DNA from: Nostoc sp. JL34
GTDB lineage: Bacteria > Cyanobacteriota > Cyanobacteriia > Cyanobacteriales > Nostocaceae
Length of the DNA stretch: 64,000 nt
Assembly: GCF_017114945.1 (NCBI RefSeq)
Contig: NZ_JABXKQ010000124.1
Location: forward strand, 30,383-94,382
Direction: 5' to 3'
The notes beneath the pieces were generated by a model. It was not told where the DNA came from. It saw only the letters and a program-made list of their open reading frames with translations, and did no database searches. The position numbers were made by a program, and so were the translations under genes. This document shows, in pieces, positions 52,538 through 62,255 of this stretch (position 1 is the stretch's first letter; every line of letters begins with the position of its first letter).

Positions 52538-53518
52538 CTATCTTTGATTTTTAAACATCTCTAATGCCTCCTTAACTGCTTCTTGAACAACTGGATCTGG
52601 ATCTTCTAAAAGCTGCGAGACAAACTCCACAGCCTCAAATGCTTTGATTTTTCCTAAAGCAAATGCTGCTCTACTACGAACCCATTTGCTAGGGTGTTGG
52701 AGTCCTTGAATTAATGCATCTACTGCTCGAAGTTCTTCGAGTACTATTACTACAGAAAAACCTGAATCATGTTTTTCATCTTGCAGTAGATTCAGAAGAG
52801 TATTAACTACTTTAGTTTTCAGGTTATTTTGTGGAATTTCTATTGCATAGCTATTAATCATAGATAGGTCTTCATGAAGTAGTTGTACGGTTTGCCAAGA
52901 GGAATCTTCAGGAAATATTTTCAGAAATCTTTCGAGAGCTAAGTCTGTAATTCCTAAGTTGTAATTTCGATATACAGCAGCATACTTTTTCTCATCTTTC
53001 TCTATGTAACCGTTACGACCAATGAACAATCCCCCAGTCTCGTAAGATTCCGCTAGAGTCAACATCATAGCTGTTAAATTGGTGTATTGCAGTGAAATTT
53101 CAGCAATTTCGGAAATATGAATTACAGGAGAAGTTGTTTGTTCATCATCAGTTGCAACAACTGCTAAAAACTCCATATCCGATATACAGATTGGCAAGAC
53201 AGGTTTACCTGCATACTTATACATCAGGTTTATTTCTTCATGTTCCTCTACCCAAGTTTGAGCTTCTTTCACTGCTGACTCTAAATTTAAAAGGAACATA
53301 TAATAAAATATCCAATCATCTGCACATTCATATTTGGAATATCCATTTGACCATTGATAAATTTCCTTAACTTCGTTGGATACTTTAAAAGATAAAATAC
53401 TCAACAAATTATCTATTTCCAATGGACTTAAACCTGATGCCAAGGATGAAATCTTTGCTGGATATTTGTTTGTAAACCAGTAATGAATTCGGGTTAATGC
53501 ATCTTGAAGATCCGACAT
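52538..53518 (-). CDS. SUKH (SMI1/KNR4)-HEAT repeat protein
   Basis: 326 residues. The N-terminal half (about 1-190) matches the SMI1/KNR4 pattern: LSPLEIDNLLSILSFKVSNEVKEIYQWSNGY, then FLLNLESAVKEAQTWVEEH and LPICISDMEFLAVVA, near FIGRNGYIEKD. The C-terminal part (about 265-325) has HEAT/PBS-type repeats: LIQGLQHPSKWVRSRAAFALGKIKAFEAVEFV, then LLEDPDPVVQEAVKEALEMF. SUKH domains often serve as immunity or regulatory modules. The gene sits between the two RND genes on the same strand (91 and 66 bp gaps), an unusual place. No toxin gene is adjacent. Function uncertain. Confidence 0.8.
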   Translation of the reverse strand: MSDLQDALTRIHYWFTNKYPAKISSLASGLSPLEIDNLLSILSFKVSNEVKEIYQWSNGYSKYECADDWIFYYMFLLNLESAVKEAQTWVEEHEEINLMYKYAGKPVLPICISDMEFLAVVATDDEQTTSPVIHISEIAEISLQYTNLTAMMLTLAESYETGGLFIGRNGYIEKDEKKYAAVYRNYNLGITDLALERFLKIFPEDSSWQTVQLLHEDLSMINSYAIEIPQNNLKTKVVNTLLNLLQDEKHDSGFSVVIVLEELRAVDALIQGLQHPSKWVRSRAAFALGKIKAFEAVEFVSQLLEDPDPVVQEAVKEALEMFKNQR

Positions 53519-53584
53519 AAGTATTTAATTGGAATTTGTAATTCAGAAAATTAGATTTAGTCTTGGTTTTCAGATAATTGAACA

Positions 53585-56500
53585 TTACGATCGCCCGCCT
53601 GTAAATGAAAATACCCGCCGGAACTTCACTTGATTGAGCTTGTTCCGCCATGATTCCATGTAGATATAGAACACAGGAGTTAAATACAGGGTCAATATCT
53701 GAGAAAACACCAGTCCGCCCACAACTGCAATACCTAGAGGACGCCGGGATTCGGAGCCAGCCCCAAATCCGATCGCAATAGGCAAGGTTCCCATTAATGC
53801 TGCCATCGTCGTCATCATAATTGGACGAAAGCGCACCAAGCAGGCTTGATAAATCGCCTCAGACGGTTTTTTCAATTCTTCTCGCTGGGCAACAATTGCA
53901 AAATCCACCATCATGATGCCGTTTTTCTTGACGATGCCCACCAAGAGAATTATGCCGATGAAGGAGTAAACATTAAGTTCGACATGGAATATTATCAGCG
54001 TTAACAATGCTCCAAAACCTGCTGAAGGCAAACCGGAAAGAATGGTAATTGGGTGAATGAAATCCTCATAAAGAACGCCAAGAATCAAATAAATTACTAA
54101 GATGGCGATCGCTAACAATAAACCCAAACTCGGCAGTGAACTTTGAAATACCTGACTTGCGCCCTGAAAACTGGTGCTAATGCTGGCAGGAATCACCTGA
54201 TTAATCAGTTTTTCAATCTCTTCGTTGGCATTTCCCAAGGACACACCGGGAGCGAGGTTAAAGGAAATAGTGGCGGCGTTCATCCGACCGTTATGATTGA
54301 CCATTAACGGGCTGACTCCCTGAGATAGTTTGGCGAATGTCTTCAGAGGGACTGCCACTCCTGTGCTGGAGTTAATGTACAATGTCAACAAAGCATTGAT
54401 ATCTTCCTGATATTGCGGTGCTAATTCCAAAATCACCTGATACTCATTGGTCGCTGCATAGATGGTTGACACTTGGTAGGAACCGTAGGCACTTCTCAGG
54501 GTATTTTCGATTTGCTCGGCGGTAATCCCATAAGTTGAGGCTTTATCGCGGTCAATGTCAATTTGGATCTGGGAAGCAAACTGTAAATCGCTGTTGACAT
54601 CCTGGAGTTCTGTCATCTCCTTCATCTTGACAACAAGTTGAGGAACATACTCCTGTAAGGGTTTGACATCAGAACTCTGGAGTGCAACTTGATAAAGTCC
54701 TGTGCTTTGTTGAGCGCCAATAGGTATCGCTGGGGGATTTTGTAAGAATACTTGAATGCCTGGAACAGTGGCGAGTTTGGTTCGCAAATTTTGCACGATT
54801 TCGTCAGCTCCAAGTTGGCGTTGCGATCGCGGTTTTAACCGAATAAACAAACTACCAGAATTGGCTGCAACTGCTGCCCCACCGCCACTAGCACTAGCTC
54901 CTGCCCCAATATTGGAGTTGACTGCATCCACATTTGGATCTTGGCGAATTAGGTTAGCAACTGTCTGCTGATGCTGGACAAGATTATCGAAGGATGCATC
55001 CTCTGCAGCTTGGGTAATACCTGTAATTTGTCCGGTATCTTCACTAGGAATAAAGCCTTTGGGAACTATCACTAAAAGCCCAACTGTCACCGCCAATAGA
55101 AAAACAGATAAAATCATCGTGGTGCGATGATATTTTAAGACTTTTTTCAGACTCCAATCGTACAAACCAAGGAAGCGATCGAAGACATATTCGGAAGCTT
55201 GATATAACCGACTTTGATTAGCATGATTTACAGGACGCAGAAAACGGCTGCACAACATGGGAGTCAGAGTCAAAGACACAAAACCAGAGACGAGAATTGC
55301 CACTGCGATCGTCACAGCAAATTCATGAAATAATCGTCCCAGAACTTCACTCATGAACAACATGGGGATGAAAACTGCAACCAAAGAAAGGGTCATCGAC
55401 AGAATTGTGAAACCAATTTCTCTCGATCCATTCAACGCCGCTTCTAAGGGACGTTCCCCCATTTCGATATGACGGACGATATTTTCTAGCATGACGATCG
55501 CATCATCCACGACGAAACCCACCGAAAGGGTCAACGCCATCAGCGATAGGTTATCTAGTGAGTAGTGCAGCAAATACATCACCGCAAAAGTGCCAATCAG
55601 CGAAACGGGTAACGCCAAGCTGGGAATCACCGTGGCTGAGAGGTTCCGCAAAAAGATGAAAATTACTAAGATAACTAGAGCGATCGTCAGAATCAACGTA
55701 AATCTGACATCATCCACCGAATCTCGAATTGACTGAGATGCATCATAGAGAATCCCAATTTCCACGGATGCCGGAATCTGGTCTCGCAAATTCGGAAGCA
55801 ATTTCTTAATTGTGTCTACAACTTGTACCGTATTGGTTCCGGGTTGTCTTTGAATAGTGAGAATAATGGCGCGAGTATTGTTGTACCAGCTTGCTACCTT
55901 GTCATTTTCTACACTGTCAACAATCCGACCTAGTTGATTGAGATAGATGGGCATTCCATCTTTATAAGACACAATCAGCTGGCGATAAGCAGCTGCATCC
56001 TGGAGTTGACCGTTAGTTTGGACTGTAAAATTCTTGTGATTTCCCGAAAGACTGCCAGTGGGCAAATCGACGTTACCCTGTTGAATCGCCGTTGCCACCT
56101 GATCTAGCCCAATTTGCCGCGTTGCCAATTGCTGTGGATCGAGTTGAATTCGAGCCGCATATTTTTGGGAACCGTAGACAGCTACCTGTGCTACCCCATT
56201 GATTGTAGATAGCTTTTGCGCTAGATAAGTCTCGGCATAATTGTCTACTTGGGAAAGGGGCAGTGTGGGAGAATCCAGGTAAAGGTAAAGAATTGGTTGA
56301 TCAGCGGGGTTAACTTTGCTGTATGTCGGAGGATTAGGTAAATCCGTCGCAATTTGCCCCGATGCTCCCGATATTGCTGCTTGCACATCCTGCGCCGCAT
56401 CATCAATGTTCCGACTCAGGTTAAATTGCAGGGTAATTTGAGTTTGTCCCAGAGTGCTAGTTGAGTTGAGCGAATCGAGTCCCGCAATACTAGAAAATTG

Positions 56501-56707
56501 CTTCTCTAGGGGACGCGCAACCGATGCTGCCATCGTTTCCGGGCTGGCTCCCGGTCGGGAAGCACTTACCTGAATTGTCGGATAATCCACACTTGGTAAA
56601 TCGCTGATGGGCAGCAAGCGATAACTCATGAAACCGAAGATCAAAATCGCCGTCATCACCAAAGTCGTCATGATCGGGCGGCGAATAAATGGTTCTGAAA
56701 GGTTCAT
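53585..56707 (-). CDS. RND-family efflux pump (HAE-1/MdtB-like), first pump of the operon
   Basis: 1040 residues. The features match the second pump: NLSEPFIRRPIMTTLVMTAI at the start, the LSVGFVVDDAIVMLENIVRH proton-relay motif, and GIVKKNGIMMVDFAIVAQREE in the C-terminal half. The ATG overlaps the stop of the membrane-fusion gene (ATGA) and has GGAGGTGATTC just before it, so translation is coupled. Likely expels toxic compounds (detergents, drugs, bile-like molecules) with the fusion protein; whether it pairs with the second pump as a heterotrimer, as in MdtBC, is inference from the gene arrangement. Confidence 0.94.
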   Translation of the reverse strand: MNLSEPFIRRPIMTTLVMTAILIFGFMSYRLLPISDLPSVDYPTIQVSASRPGASPETMAASVARPLEKQFSSIAGLDSLNSTSTLGQTQITLQFNLSRNIDDAAQDVQAAISGASGQIATDLPNPPTYSKVNPADQPILYLYLDSPTLPLSQVDNYAETYLAQKLSTINGVAQVAVYGSQKYAARIQLDPQQLATRQIGLDQVATAIQQGNVDLPTGSLSGNHKNFTVQTNGQLQDAAAYRQLIVSYKDGMPIYLNQLGRIVDSVENDKVASWYNNTRAIILTIQRQPGTNTVQVVDTIKKLLPNLRDQIPASVEIGILYDASQSIRDSVDDVRFTLILTIALVILVIFIFLRNLSATVIPSLALPVSLIGTFAVMYLLHYSLDNLSLMALTLSVGFVVDDAIVMLENIVRHIEMGERPLEAALNGSREIGFTILSMTLSLVAVFIPMLFMSEVLGRLFHEFAVTIAVAILVSGFVSLTLTPMLCSRFLRPVNHANQSRLYQASEYVFDRFLGLYDWSLKKVLKYHRTTMILSVFLLAVTVGLLVIVPKGFIPSEDTGQITGITQAAEDASFDNLVQHQQTVANLIRQDPNVDAVNSNIGAGASASGGGAAVAANSGSLFIRLKPRSQRQLGADEIVQNLRTKLATVPGIQVFLQNPPAIPIGAQQSTGLYQVALQSSDVKPLQEYVPQLVVKMKEMTELQDVNSDLQFASQIQIDIDRDKASTYGITAEQIENTLRSAYGSYQVSTIYAATNEYQVILELAPQYQEDINALLTLYINSSTGVAVPLKTFAKLSQGVSPLMVNHNGRMNAATISFNLAPGVSLGNANEEIEKLINQVIPASISTSFQGASQVFQSSLPSLGLLLAIAILVIYLILGVLYEDFIHPITILSGLPSAGFGALLTLIIFHVELNVYSFIGIILLVGIVKKNGIMMVDFAIVAQREELKKPSEAIYQACLVRFRPIMMTTMAALMGTLPIAIGFGAGSESRRPLGIAVVGGLVFSQILTLYLTPVFYIYMESWRNKLNQVKFRRVFSFTGGRS

Positions 56708-58314
56708 GAATCACCTCCGCCTGACTTAGAAGGTTCTCCCCCCTGCTCCCTGCCCCCTGACCCCTTTCCTCTTCTAGACTTCTCTGCACTTGAGTCATTG
56801 CCGGCTGTTTTGATACGGATTTTGCTGCCCGAAACAAGGTTCGCTTGACCATCGGTGACAATTTTATCGCCTGGTTGCGGCCCTTTCTGAACCACATCTA
56901 GCCCCTCAATGGTGTTGCTAATTGTAACTGGGACATTTTCTACTGTCATGTCTGGCTTAACTACAAAAACAAACTGTCCATCGGGGCCATTCTGCACGGC
57001 TTGGGAGGGAACAACCGTTGCATTCGGTTCTTCAGTCAGCGTTAACGTTGCATTGACAAATTGACCAGGAAATAAGTTTCCTTGAGCGTTGTCAAATTGG
57101 CCAATCAGTTGAATTGTTCCCGTCGTGTTATCAACCGTATTATTAACAGATGTCAAAACACCTGGTGTCGAATGACCTTGACTATTGGGGAATGTCACAT
57201 CTACCTTCAGCTTGCCATTCTGCATATACTTTTGCACTTGGGGTAGATTTGTTTCGGGAATGGAAAAAGCAACTTCAATCGGGCGAATTTGGGTGATGGT
57301 AACAAGTGGAGTCGAACTGCTAGTCGTACCAGCCGTACTGTTGGTTTGCAGGGCATTCCCCTGAGTCAGCGAAGCACTGCTGTTAGCTTGCACCACATTC
57401 CCCTGAGTCACCGAAACATTCCCCGCACGACCATCAATTGGGGCATAGATTTTGGAGTAAGACAATTGCACTTTGGCATTGTCTAATGCTCCTTGGTCGG
57501 AAGTGACAACGGCTTGAGCATTAACAATCGCAGCTTGATCCCCCTTCACAACTGCGCCAGCATTAGTCAGCGCCACGCGATCGCTTTTCAAAACTGCTTC
57601 AGCATTAGCGATCGCTTCTCGATCTGCTTGGAGGGTTGCTGTAGCCGATTTGCTGTTGGAAACGTATTGCTGTGCTTGATCTAAACTGATCGCGCCCTTC
57701 TTATACAATGCACTATAGCGATCGCTCTGTCCCTGAGCAAATTCTGCTTGCGCTTGATCCTTGGCTAAATTCGCCTGGGCTTGTCGCACCAAGGCTTGGT
57801 CTTTAATTAAAGTGGCTCTAGCTTGGTCTACCTGACCCAAATCTCTAGTTAATGTATCTCTGGCTTGTTGTACCGAGGCTTGGTCTTTCGCGACAGTACC
57901 TTGAGCTTGCTGGATTGCAGCAGCTTGCGATCGGTCATCTAGGGTAAATAAAAGTTGTCCCTTTTTCACCTCTTGACCTTTCTTGAAATAAACTCCAATA
58001 ATCCGTCCACTAGCTTGGGGTGTAATTGCAACTGTAGAACCCGATTGCACATTACCGATCGCCTGCAATTGTACCGGAACCGTTTTTTGTGTCACCATTG
58101 CCACAGTTACAGGTGTCACTTGCTGCTTATTACGGCCAGATTTTTCAGTTTTGTCTGACTTGGCTGTACTTGCATGGATACCAAAAAGCCCCAGCCCAGC
58201 CAGCAATATCACCCCCAAAATTACCAACCGAATCTTTTTCTTTTTTGGCGATCGCGGTAGCTCCGGTTCTATACTGTTCTCAGTCAAACTCTCGTTAGAA
58301 ATTTCATGGTTCAT
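56704..58314 (-). CDS. RND membrane-fusion (adaptor) protein, AcrA/MdtA-like
   Basis: 536 residues from ATG 58314, preceded by GGAGG. A membrane anchor (about 29-48, IRLVILGVILLAGLGLFGI) follows a hydrophilic N-terminus. The lipoyl half (GNVQSGSTVAITPQASGRIIGVYFKKGQEVKKGQLLFTLDD), a long Gln/Ala-rich coiled hairpin (about 130-285), the second lipoyl half (YSKIYAPIDGRAGNVSVTQGNVV) and beta-barrel regions fit the family. The C-terminal 25 residues (Arg/Gly/Ser-rich, GSGGREQGGE) come from a CTGCTCCCTGCCCCC repeat read in frame. The adaptor links the inner-membrane pumps to the channel. First gene of the operon. Confidence 0.92.
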   Translation of the reverse strand: MNHEISNESLTENSIEPELPRSPKKKKIRLVILGVILLAGLGLFGIHASTAKSDKTEKSGRNKQQVTPVTVAMVTQKTVPVQLQAIGNVQSGSTVAITPQASGRIIGVYFKKGQEVKKGQLLFTLDDRSQAAAIQQAQGTVAKDQASVQQARDTLTRDLGQVDQARATLIKDQALVRQAQANLAKDQAQAEFAQGQSDRYSALYKKGAISLDQAQQYVSNSKSATATLQADREAIANAEAVLKSDRVALTNAGAVVKGDQAAIVNAQAVVTSDQGALDNAKVQLSYSKIYAPIDGRAGNVSVTQGNVVQANSSASLTQGNALQTNSTAGTTSSSTPLVTITQIRPIEVAFSIPETNLPQVQKYMQNGKLKVDVTFPNSQGHSTPGVLTSVNNTVDNTTGTIQLIGQFDNAQGNLFPGQFVNATLTLTEEPNATVVPSQAVQNGPDGQFVFVVKPDMTVENVPVTISNTIEGLDVVQKGPQPGDKIVTDGQANLVSGSKIRIKTAGNDSSAEKSRRGKGSGGREQGGEPSKSGGGDS

Positions 58315-58404
58315 CAGAACCTCCAATGCATTTTAGTTTATTAAAAACAGTGAAATCCTTTACCACCTCAACTCCCGCTTATCCAAATTTTATGTGTTTA
58401 TTTC

Positions 58405-59382
58405 TTACTTATTTAGCTGCCGATATAGAAGTTGTAGAGCTTGTTTTTCTATCTGTCTGACTCTTTCCCGACTAATACCCATCCGCTGACCAATCTGTTC
58501 TAGAGAAAGTTCATCTCCATCTGTCAAACCAAAGTGTAAATTTAATACTTCTTGTTGTTGACGATTTAGATTTAACAATAAAGCTTCAACTTCCTGATTG
58601 AGAGATTCCCTATTTGTATAGCCATTGTCAGAATATCTATAATCTTCTATTAAATCTTGTAATTGTATATCTTTGTCTGCCCCCACTGGCAGATCGAGGG
58701 AGATAGTTTGACGAGCCAAAAGTAGAAAGTCTCTAATCTGACTAGGCTTTAAAGAAAGTGCATCAGCAATTTCTGTACTGGTGGGAATGCGACCCAGCTT
58801 TTGAGATAACTCTCGCTGAACACGCTTAATTTTGTTTAACTTTTCATTGATGTGAATCGGTAATCTAATTGCTCGTCCTTGCTGGGCGATCGCTCTAGTA
58901 ATTCCTTGACGAATCCACCAGTAAACGTAGGTTGAAAATCTGTAGCCTAGAGCCGGATTGAATTTCTCAACCCCTCTCTCTAAACCCAAAGTCCCTTCTT
59001 GAATTAAGTCCATTAGCTCTAAGTTCCGTCTCTGATATTGCTTGGCAATTGATACTACCAGCCGGAGATTAGACGCGATCATTTTCTGCTTGGCTTTTTT
59101 CCCTTGATTTAACTGCTGAAGTAGTTCTTGTTCACTTAACTGCATTTGCTTAGCCCATTCTGACGGTGTGGGTGTACGGTTTAATTCAACAGTCAGTTTT
59201 TCCGATTCAGCAAGTATTTTCATCATCTGCTGAACTTGTTGAGCAAAAAAAATTTCTTGCTCTTGAGTTAACAGAGGTATCCGGCCAATTTCTTGAAGAT
59301 AAGCACGGACTGTATCAGTTGGAGATTGAGATACTTTGCTTGTGTTACTAACTTTGGTGTCTGTAAATGTTAAGTTACTCAT
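58405..59382 (-). CDS. Group 2 sigma-70 family factor
   Basis: 325 residues. An N-terminal region 1.2-like DTVRAYLQEIGRIPLLTQEQE; region 2 with NLRLVVSIAKQYQRRNLELMDLIQEG and FSTYVYWWIRQGITRAI for -10 recognition; region 3 (IRLPIHINEKLNKIKRV); region 4 with LSLEQIGQRMGISRERVRQIEKQAL for -35 recognition. The size and lack of the long region 1.1 fit the non-essential group 2 factors (SigB to SigE type) of cyanobacteria, which respond to stress, nitrogen or carbon status. Which member it is cannot be told from this reading. A membrane protein gene lies 20 bp upstream on the same strand. Confidence 0.92.
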   Translation of the reverse strand: MSNLTFTDTKVSNTSKVSQSPTDTVRAYLQEIGRIPLLTQEQEIFFAQQVQQMMKILAESEKLTVELNRTPTPSEWAKQMQLSEQELLQQLNQGKKAKQKMIASNLRLVVSIAKQYQRRNLELMDLIQEGTLGLERGVEKFNPALGYRFSTYVYWWIRQGITRAIAQQGRAIRLPIHINEKLNKIKRVQRELSQKLGRIPTSTEIADALSLKPSQIRDFLLLARQTISLDLPVGADKDIQLQDLIEDYRYSDNGYTNRESLNQEVEALLLNLNRQQQEVLNLHFGLTDGDELSLEQIGQRMGISRERVRQIEKQALQLLYRQLNK

Positions 59383-59402
59383 GTTGAGTTAGCCTCTGCT
59401 TA

Positions 59403-60311
59403 TTAATTAGGGTATTTTTTATTCGGGAAAAAGCGTAGATAGTGACTCGACGAGCCATAGAGGTTTTTATAAAAAAACCAGGTATCAAGTACTAGCTCCA
59501 AAAGAGCAATTAATACCCAAATTGCTAAAGAAACAATTACAGGTAGGCTGAGATCGGGAAACTTCCTTTGCAAATCGATAATGCCAAATAACAGCAAAAA
59601 CACGAGAGAAACTCCTAAGAGGAATGACAACTTGACGATCGCAAGAATGAAACGGCTCATCTCTAGGATGCGATTGTAAAGTCTGGAAAATCTTTCCAGT
59701 ATTTCTTCCATGTTATTGATGACAAGTGAAATTTGTTGTCGGTGCAGATGGGTAGCTAAGGAGCATTGTTGCTGCACTTGCGTCAACTCATGTTCATTCT
59801 TGAAATTATCTAAAAGCTTGTCCCAAGGTAGCACCTGGGAGCTAGTTGCCCAGATGGGAAAATCCTTTAAATGCAAGGGAACTAAATAGTTAATCAGTGC
59901 TATCAGAGTTTCATCAAAGTTACTAAGTTCGGGGGGAAGAGATTGAGTTAGACGAATGAGTTGGTCAATCTGAATCTGAAGTGTATAGTAGTCCTCATAT
60001 CTCCTTTGAGCAATCAACTGACTAGTAAAGGTGAGAAAAACAATTAACACTCCCAATAAAGCAGCTAAAGACTGGGATACAGCAGAAAAGAATTCAATCG
60101 CTACCTGTTTAGGTACTGTCAGCCAGGGGGCATTTTCCCGCATCGAAAAAACCAAGGTGGCAACAAATACAAGCCCGACGATCGCTAGCTGATGGTGGGT
60201 AACAATAGCTATGATTGTCCGCACTAAAGGAGTGTTACTAAGTTGAACCAAGATTTGCAGACCTGGGACTGGTTCACAAATTTGAAGTCGTTGGGCTTTG
60301 CGGGTTGACAT
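59403..60311 (-). CDS. Multi-pass membrane protein, unknown family
   Basis: 302 residues. Hydrophobic segments at about 32-56 (IIAIVTHHQLAIVGLVFVA), 72-100 (FFSAVSQSLAALLGVLIVFLTF), 218-245 (FILAIVKLSFLLGVSLVFLLLF) and 258-278 (LPVIVSLAIWVLIALLEL). Between the second and third is a soluble helical region (about 105-215, RRYEDYYTLQIQIDQLIRLTQSL) with a long amphipathic helix. The family is not recognised. Gene order with the sigma factor downstream (20 bp gap) suggests a joint transcript, perhaps a membrane sensor or anti-sigma-like partner; that is inference only. Confidence 0.7.
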   Translation of the reverse strand: MSTRKAQRLQICEPVPGLQILVQLSNTPLVRTIIAIVTHHQLAIVGLVFVATLVFSMRENAPWLTVPKQVAIEFFSAVSQSLAALLGVLIVFLTFTSQLIAQRRYEDYYTLQIQIDQLIRLTQSLPPELSNFDETLIALINYLVPLHLKDFPIWATSSQVLPWDKLLDNFKNEHELTQVQQQCSLATHLHRQQISLVINNMEEILERFSRLYNRILEMSRFILAIVKLSFLLGVSLVFLLLFGIIDLQRKFPDLSLPVIVSLAIWVLIALLELVLDTWFFYKNLYGSSSHYLRFFPNKKYPN

Positions 60312-60471
60312 GATAGAAAGATACGGTTCCTGACTTGTTCACGACAGTGTTTATTAAGGAAGGCAGGGGGCAGGGGAGAAAGAGAGTTATTATCTCTTCC
60401 CCTGCTTCTCTTCTCTCCCTGCTCCGCTCAACAGATAACTTTGTTAACCGAACTGTATTGTCCTGCCTCCT
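60312..60471. repeat. Inverted GCAGGGGAGAAAGAGAG repeat between the membrane protein and protease genes
   Basis: GGCAGGGGAGAAAGAGAG (near 60366) faces a CTCTTCCCCTGCTTCTC segment (near 60394). This is the same CTGCTCCCC-type dispersed sequence seen at 56738 and 63969. It may form a terminator for the protease transcript. Confidence 0.55.
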
Positions 60472-61752
60472 TTATTCCCCACGCTGCAAACTCACATGAT
60501 TGGCCCCAGACTGAATCAATTTGCTCAGGTCAGCAACGGCGCTAGCATACTGAGGATCGGCTAATGTCCCCAAGGTTTGGTTTTGCACTAATGCTTTCTG
60601 TTGTGCCTCGGTTAATGCCACGTTAATATCTGGGGCAATGCCGACATGATTGATATCTCGACCTTTCGGTGTGTAGTATTTAGCGATCGTTAATTTCAGC
60701 CCTGAACCATCCTCTAGTGGCTCTACTGCTTGAACTAAACCTTTACCGAAAGTGCGAGTCCCTACTAACGTGGCGCGATGATCATCTTGCAACGCTCCTG
60801 ACAGAATTTCGCTGGCGCTAGCAGATCCCTTATCAACGAGTATGACTAAGGGTTTGTCCGTGAGAGGATGTCCCGACGCATTGTAGCTTTCTTTCACTTG
60901 GTCTCGATTTACCAAAGACACGATCGCTCCTTGCTTCAACCACATACTGGCAATTTGCAAACTCGCATCCAGTAGTCCACCTGGATCGGAACGCAGATCC
61001 AAAACGTAGCCCTGCACCTGTTGTTTTTCTAATGCTTGAATTGCGCGATGCATCTCTGCGGGTGCAGTTTGCGTAAACTCTGGCAAGCGAATGTAACCAA
61101 TCTTGCCTGCTGGCGTTGTTTGCGTGTTGTAAGTTACAGGATGGATGGCAATATTTGCACGGGTAAGTTTGAAAGTTTGGGATTGGCTACCCCGTTGAAT
61201 TGTGAGTACTACCTTAGTTCCCACGGGGCCGAGAATTCGCTTCACGGCATCATCAATTTTCATCCCTTGAGTTATTTGACCATTAATTTGGACAATTACA
61301 TCGTCCGGCAAAATACCCGCTTTAAAAGCAGGGGTTCCTTGAATCGGGGCAACAACGGTTAAGGCTTTAGTTTTTTCATTCTGGGCCAGTTCCAGCCCTA
61401 CACCACTGAGGTTGCCAGAAATGTCGTTATTTAGGGCTTGAAATTCCTGGGGGTCAAAAAACTCGGTGTAGCGATCGCCTAATTTCGCCACCATTTCTTG
61501 AATCGCTCCATAAGCCTGTTTCTTGGAACTATAGGAACGACTAAGATACTGCTGGCGAATAGCTTTCCAATCTTGATGGTTAAAACTGACATCAACATAA
61601 TTTTTATCTAGGATTTGCCACACCTCATCCACCAGTTGTTGAGAGCTAGGTTGGGCTTTCCCTAGAGCTTTGGAAGTGTAGAGACTAGTTCCTACAAGGA
61701 TTGCTGCTATAACAGCCAGTTCTATCTTGACAAGCAATTTTTGTTTAAACAT
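60472..61752 (-). CDS. C-terminal processing peptidase (S41, CtpA/CtpB-type)
   Basis: 426 residues with an N-terminal signal or anchor (about 9-31). A PDZ domain (about 105-190: GVGLELAQNEKTKALTVVAPI through PVGTKVVLTIQRGS) precedes the S41 catalytic core: GYIRLPEF, YVLDLRSDPGGLLDASLQIA, the catalytic Ser in DKGSASASEIL (near 312) and Lys in TRTFGKGLVQ (near 338). CtpA matures the D1 protein of photosystem II, while other members process envelope proteins; the subtype here is undecided. Located in the periplasm or thylakoid lumen. Same strand as the Spy-like lipoprotein gene, 119 bp away. Confidence 0.9.
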   Translation of the reverse strand: MFKQKLLVKIELAVIAAILVGTSLYTSKALGKAQPSSQQLVDEVWQILDKNYVDVSFNHQDWKAIRQQYLSRSYSSKKQAYGAIQEMVAKLGDRYTEFFDPQEFQALNNDISGNLSGVGLELAQNEKTKALTVVAPIQGTPAFKAGILPDDVIVQINGQITQGMKIDDAVKRILGPVGTKVVLTIQRGSQSQTFKLTRANIAIHPVTYNTQTTPAGKIGYIRLPEFTQTAPAEMHRAIQALEKQQVQGYVLDLRSDPGGLLDASLQIASMWLKQGAIVSLVNRDQVKESYNASGHPLTDKPLVILVDKGSASASEILSGALQDDHRATLVGTRTFGKGLVQAVEPLEDGSGLKLTIAKYYTPKGRDINHVGIAPDINVALTEAQQKALVQNQTLGTLADPQYASAVADLSKLIQSGANHVSLQRGE

Positions 61753-61871
61753 ATTTGAACTCTTGAAGAATAATCCAGAATTCAGAATGCAATCAATGAA
61801 GGGCTGAATACTTCCAATCGGAGATAATTCCTTCGGAATTCTGACTCATAAATTCTGTTTTGATAATACTA

Positions 61872-62255
61872 CTAAGAATTATCTTGAGATTTCCCTTTGC
61901 GGTGGGGATAGGCAGTCTTAAAAATATCCTGAATTTTTGTCTTTTGTTCAGCAGTAAGATTCAGGCTCAACACTGCTTTACGCATTTTTTCACCTTGTTG
62001 TAATTTCGTTGACAATTCCTTTACCTGATCTGGGGTCAGAACTGCCTCAACTTGCTTGCGAACTTCTTCGCGCTTCTGGGCGCGTTCTGGCGTATTCGCT
62101 GCTGGAGAGTTTGGCACAGAAGTATCAGATACCTTTGTGCCAGAATCATTCCCTTGAGACACATCTGGAGACTTAGAACTGCTGCAACCTGTCATTCCTC
62201 CAATCAGGATAGTTGCCAGTAGCAGGGTTGGTAAAATTATCTGTTTTTTAATCAT
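61872..62255 (-). CDS. Spy/LTXXQ-like lipoprotein
   Basis: 127 residues. A lipobox is clear (LIGGMTGC, Cys near 24), so the mature protein is lipid-anchored in the envelope. After a Ser/Asn-rich linker comes a helical C-terminal half with two LTxxQ-type motifs (LTPDQVKELSTKLQQG and LTAEQKTKIQDIF), the mark of the Spy/CpxP family of periplasmic chaperones. Spy-like proteins are usually induced by envelope stress. The gene lies upstream of the protease on the same strand and divergent from the histidine kinase gene, which fits a stress module. Confidence 0.83.
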   Translation of the reverse strand: MIKKQIILPTLLLATILIGGMTGCSSSKSPDVSQGNDSGTKVSDTSVPNSPAANTPERAQKREEVRKQVEAVLTPDQVKELSTKLQQGEKMRKAVLSLNLTAEQKTKIQDIFKTAYPHRKGKSQDNS

